DNA of 64,000 nt from an uncultured Pseudodesulfovibrio sp. Its GTDB lineage: Bacteria; Desulfobacterota; Desulfovibrionia; Desulfovibrionales; Desulfovibrionaceae. The notes below the pieces were generated by a model that did not search any database, was not told the origin of the DNA, and saw nothing but the letters and a program-made list of their open reading frames with translations. This document shows positions 60,288 through 64,000 of this stretch, in pieces (the first letter of the stretch is position 1; each line of letters starts with the position of its first letter). The stretch covers positions 568,001-632,000 of the forward strand of contig NZ_OY782498.1 of the NCBI RefSeq assembly GCF_963677845.1, read 5' to 3'. A program made the position numbers and the translations under genes.

Positions 60288-60996
60288 GATGCTTGAGCTG
60301 AAAAATGTTAACAGTTTTTACGGGAATATTCAGGCCCTGTATGATGTGAATCTGCATATCGATCAAGGCGAGATTATTACTTTGATCGGGGCCAACGGTG
60401 CAGGCAAGTCCACAACGCTTATGACCGTATGCGGTGTAGTTCAGGCCCGCGAAGGGAAGGTGTTGTACGAAGGAGATGATATCTCCCGTGAGGCACCGAA
60501 CAAAATTGTGGCTCAGGGAATTTGTCAGGTGCCGGAAGGGCGTCTAATTTTCCCGGAACTCACAGTTCAGGAGAATCTCGATATGGGCGCATTCATGCGA
60601 AACGACAAGAATGCGATCAAGCGGGATATCGATTATTGCTATGATTTGTTTCCCATTTTGGCAGAACGACGACGACAGCAAGGCGGAACCCTGTCGGGAG
60701 GGGAGCAACAGATGCTTGCCATCGGGCGTGCTCTTATGGCAAAGCCTCGTCTCCTGCTTCTGGATGAGCCATCGATGGGACTAGCGCCCTTGGTCGTCCG
60801 GCAGATCTTCGAAATTATCAAGAAGGTCAATGCGGAAAACAATACCACCATCTTTTTGGTGGAGCAGAACGCCAACCTCGCGCTCAAGATAGGGCACCGA
60901 GGGTACGTCATGGAAAACGGGCGAGTCGTTCTCACAGACACCTGCGACAAGCTCCTTGAGGATGAGCAGGTGAAAAAGGCCTACCTAGGCTTATAA
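60280..60996 (+). CDS. livF: Branched-chain amino acid ABC transporter ATPase LivF
   Basis: The second ATPase of the importer (238 aa). Walker A GANGAGKST, signature LSGGEQQML, Walker B LLLLDEPSMGLAP, switch His position VEQNANL (Gln, as in LivF). GGAGG is 6 bases before ATG 60280 and 3 before ATG 60277, so 60280 is preferred. It is the last gene of the liv operon. Confidence 0.92.
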   Translation: MTKMLELKNVNSFYGNIQALYDVNLHIDQGEIITLIGANGAGKSTTLMTVCGVVQAREGKVLYEGDDISREAPNKIVAQGICQVPEGRLIFPELTVQENLDMGAFMRNDKNAIKRDIDYCYDLFPILAERRRQQGGTLSGGEQQMLAIGRALMAKPRLLLLDEPSMGLAPLVVRQIFEIIKKVNAENNTTIFLVEQNANLALKIGHRGYVMENGRVVLTDTCDKLLEDEQVKKAYLGL

Positions 60997-62526
<1,530 letters not shown>

Positions 62527-62893
62527 ACAGTTTTTGTGGCAGGATTGAATCCACCCTGCCGCTTAAAACTTTTTGGGGCGTGTTCGCGCAAGTGGTGCGC
62601 ACGGGAGAATACGCCTTGTGAAGTCCGGGAGAAATCATAGGAGTAGAAGGACGAATCCATCCGTTCTGTTCCGCCGGTTTCTCCCGGGCAGTCGCAATTC
62701 GGCCCTACAGGGCGTGACCCTCGATATTTTGTTCCGCTTATTCTGTTCTGCCATGTCAGGATAAAGCGGCAGAGTCTCCCTTCTATTGCTTTTTTTTCAA
62801 AGCGTACAAGTGCGTTATTGAGATTGAGGGCAAAATCGGAGGGAAGGCATCTTCTACTTTTCATTTTTGGCATAGTGAATTAGAGAGACATAC
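62527..62893 (+). other. Intergenic region guaB-guaA with a long hairpin
   Basis: No convincing gene. CCGGGAGAAA (62625-62634) and TTTCTCCCGG (62678-62687) are perfect complements with 43 bases between, enclosing GGACGAATCCATCCGTTC-type inner pairing. A second small stem (GGCCCTACAGGGC) follows. I do not recognise a purine, ZTP or other known riboswitch here. Confidence 0.5.
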
Positions 62894-64000
62894 ATGCACG
62901 AAAACAGAGTACTCATCCTTGATTTTGGCAGCCAGTTCACCCAGCTTATTGCGCGGCGCGTCCGCGAGGCCGGGGTGTACTCCGAGATTCATCCCTGTAA
63001 TGTAGATCCTGAACGGGTCAAGGCATTCAAACCGTCCGCACTTATCCTGTCGGGCGGCCCGTCCAGTGTTTTGGAAGGTGGATGCCCTGATTTGAATATG
63101 GAATACATGGAGATGGGCATCCCGGTGCTTGGCATTTGCTACGGCATGCAGCTTTTGTCCCATAACCTTGGCGGAAAGGTCGTATCTTCCACTGACCGCG
63201 AATACGGTCGGGCACAGTTTACCGCATTGAATGACTGCATTCTCTTCGACGGCGTTGAAGAGAAAGAAGACCTAACGGTCTGGATGTCACACGGTGACCG
63301 CGTCGAATCCATCCCTGAGGGCTTTTTGCCCATGGGTAAGACTGACTCCATCGAGTTTGCTGCAATGGGCAACGTGGAAAAGAAGATTTACGCATTGCAG
63401 TTCCACCCGGAAGTAGCTCATACCACCGACGGTGGAACCATTATCCAGAACTTCCTGTTCAAGGTTGCTGGTCTGGAAGCATCATGGTCCATGGCCGGTT
63501 TTGTTGAAAATACCATTGAAGATTTGAAAAAACAGGTCGGTGACGCGAAAGTCGTTCTCGGTCTGTCCGGTGGAATTGATTCAACGGTGGCCGCAGTCAT
63601 GCTGCACAGGGCCATCGGCAAGAATTTGCATTGCATTTTTGTGGATAACGGTCTGCTTCGCATGGGCGAAAAAGAAGAAGTCATCGGTTTCCTGGCCGAG
63701 CATTTCGACTTGAACGTCAAATTGGTGGATGCAGCTGATGAATTCCTGTCCGACCTGAAGGGCGTGGAAGATCCCGAGAAGAAACGCAAACTCATTGGTT
63801 ACAAGTTTATTGAAGTTTTTGACCGTGAAGCCAAGGCCATTGATGGCGTGAAATTCTTGGGACAGGGCACGCTGTACCCGGATGTCATCGAGTCCGAATC
63901 CTTCAAAGGCCCTTCGGCGGTCATCAAATCCCACCACAATGTGGGCGGCTTGCCGGAAAAAATGAATTTGAAACTGGTAGAACCACTTCGTGAGTTGTTC
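62894..64000 (+). CDS. guaA: GMP synthase, N-terminal part, runs off the window
   Basis: Glutamine-hydrolysing GMP synthase, turning XMP into GMP; 369 codons are present without a stop. The class I amidotransferase domain has catalytic Cys82 in GICYGMQL and the His171/Glu173 pair in FHPEVAHT. The ATP pyrophosphatase loop is SGGIDS (225-230), followed by [15 protein letters not shown] upstream of the ATG is a fair ribosome site. It pairs with guaB to complete GMP synthesis. Confidence 0.95.
   Translation, partial: MHENRVLILDFGSQFTQLIARRVREAGVYSEIHPCNVDPERVKAFKPSALILSGGPSSVLEGGCPDLNMEYMEMGIPVLGICYGMQLLSHNLGGKVVSSTDREYGRAQFTALNDCILFDGVEEKEDLTVWMSHGDRVESIPEGFLPMGKTDSIEFAAMGNVEKKIYALQFHPEVAHTTDGGTIIQNFLFKVAGLEASWSMAGFVENTIEDLKKQVGDAKVVLGLSGGIDSTVAAVMLHRAIGKNLHCIFVDNGLLRMGEKEEVIGFLAEHFDLNVKLVDAADEFLSDLKGVEDPEKKRKLIGYKFIEVFDREAKAIDGVKFLGQGTLYPDVIESESFKGPSAVIKSHHNVGGLPEKMNLKLVEPLRELF

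Overview
The window looks like the chromosome of a Gram-negative, anaerobic, sulfate-reducer-type deltaproteobacterium (Desulfovibrionales, most like Desulfovibrio or Pseudodesulfovibrio). This is inferred from gene content and style, not from a database search. The evidence is lipid A and LPS genes (lpxB, gmhA, GT9), an oxygen-sensitive ribonucleotide reductase (nrdDG), indolepyruvate:ferredoxin oxidoreductase (iorAB), a Ccm system whose CcmE carries CxxxY instead of the haem-binding His, and many strong intergenic hairpins. Coding density is high and nearly every gene is an ordinary chromosomal gene. No prophage, transposase gene, CRISPR array, rRNA or tRNA was seen.

Layout. 1-6.7 kb: 5' part of icd (minus), a class III-type sirtuin, a PAS-PAS-GGDEF cyclase, trpB2, two META-domain lipoproteins and a POTRA-less Omp85-type barrel. 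6.7-16.9 kb: secreted NagZ-like glycosidase, rhomboid protease, znuC-znuB, small Cys-rich and zinc-ribbon proteins, an unrecognised 519-residue protein, purU, gmhA and small hypotheticals. 16.9-18.4 kb: about 1.4 kb without genes, filled with foldback repeats. 18.4-26 kb: nrdG-nrdD, a metallophosphoesterase, then an LldR-like regulator, an FMN alpha-hydroxy-acid dehydrogenase and a TauE exporter. 26-35.6 kb (mostly minus): GT2 glycosyltransferase, lpxB, a divergent Gfo/Idh/MocA oxidoreductase, BON lipoprotein, PMT-type glycosyltransferase, PAP2 phosphatase and a maf-type DUF115 protein. 35.7-40.7 kb: a cysteine synthase fused to a degenerate cysteinyl-tRNA synthetase, an AT-rich zinc-finger protein, a second copy of a foldback element, msrAB and a SLOG-like protein. 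41-45.8 kb (minus): YfgM-like TPR protein, iorA, iorB and a GAF sigma54 activator, closely spaced. 46-49.4 kb: proA, nadD, GT9. 49.5-55.8 kb: DUF21-CBS protein and ccmE-F-A-B-C-D plus a TPR protein. 56-64 kb: livK-H-M-G-F, guaB and the start of guaA.

How the genes fit together. The ccm block is a full haem-handling set without CcmG or CcmH, which fits the System I* variant. livKHMGF is a complete branched-chain amino acid importer with a good sigma70 promoter, a hairpin at the predicted 5' end of the message and an attenuator-like hairpin between livK and livH. iorAB oxidises the 2-oxo acids of aromatic amino acids. lpxB, the PMT transferase, PAP2, GT2, GT9 and gmhA together point to lipid A and LPS assembly and modification.

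The items most worth following are the cysteine synthase-CysRS-like fusion, the three families of intergenic foldback repeats (one with stems that differ in sequence but keep pairing), the His-less CcmE, and the lldR-like operator over its own promoter.
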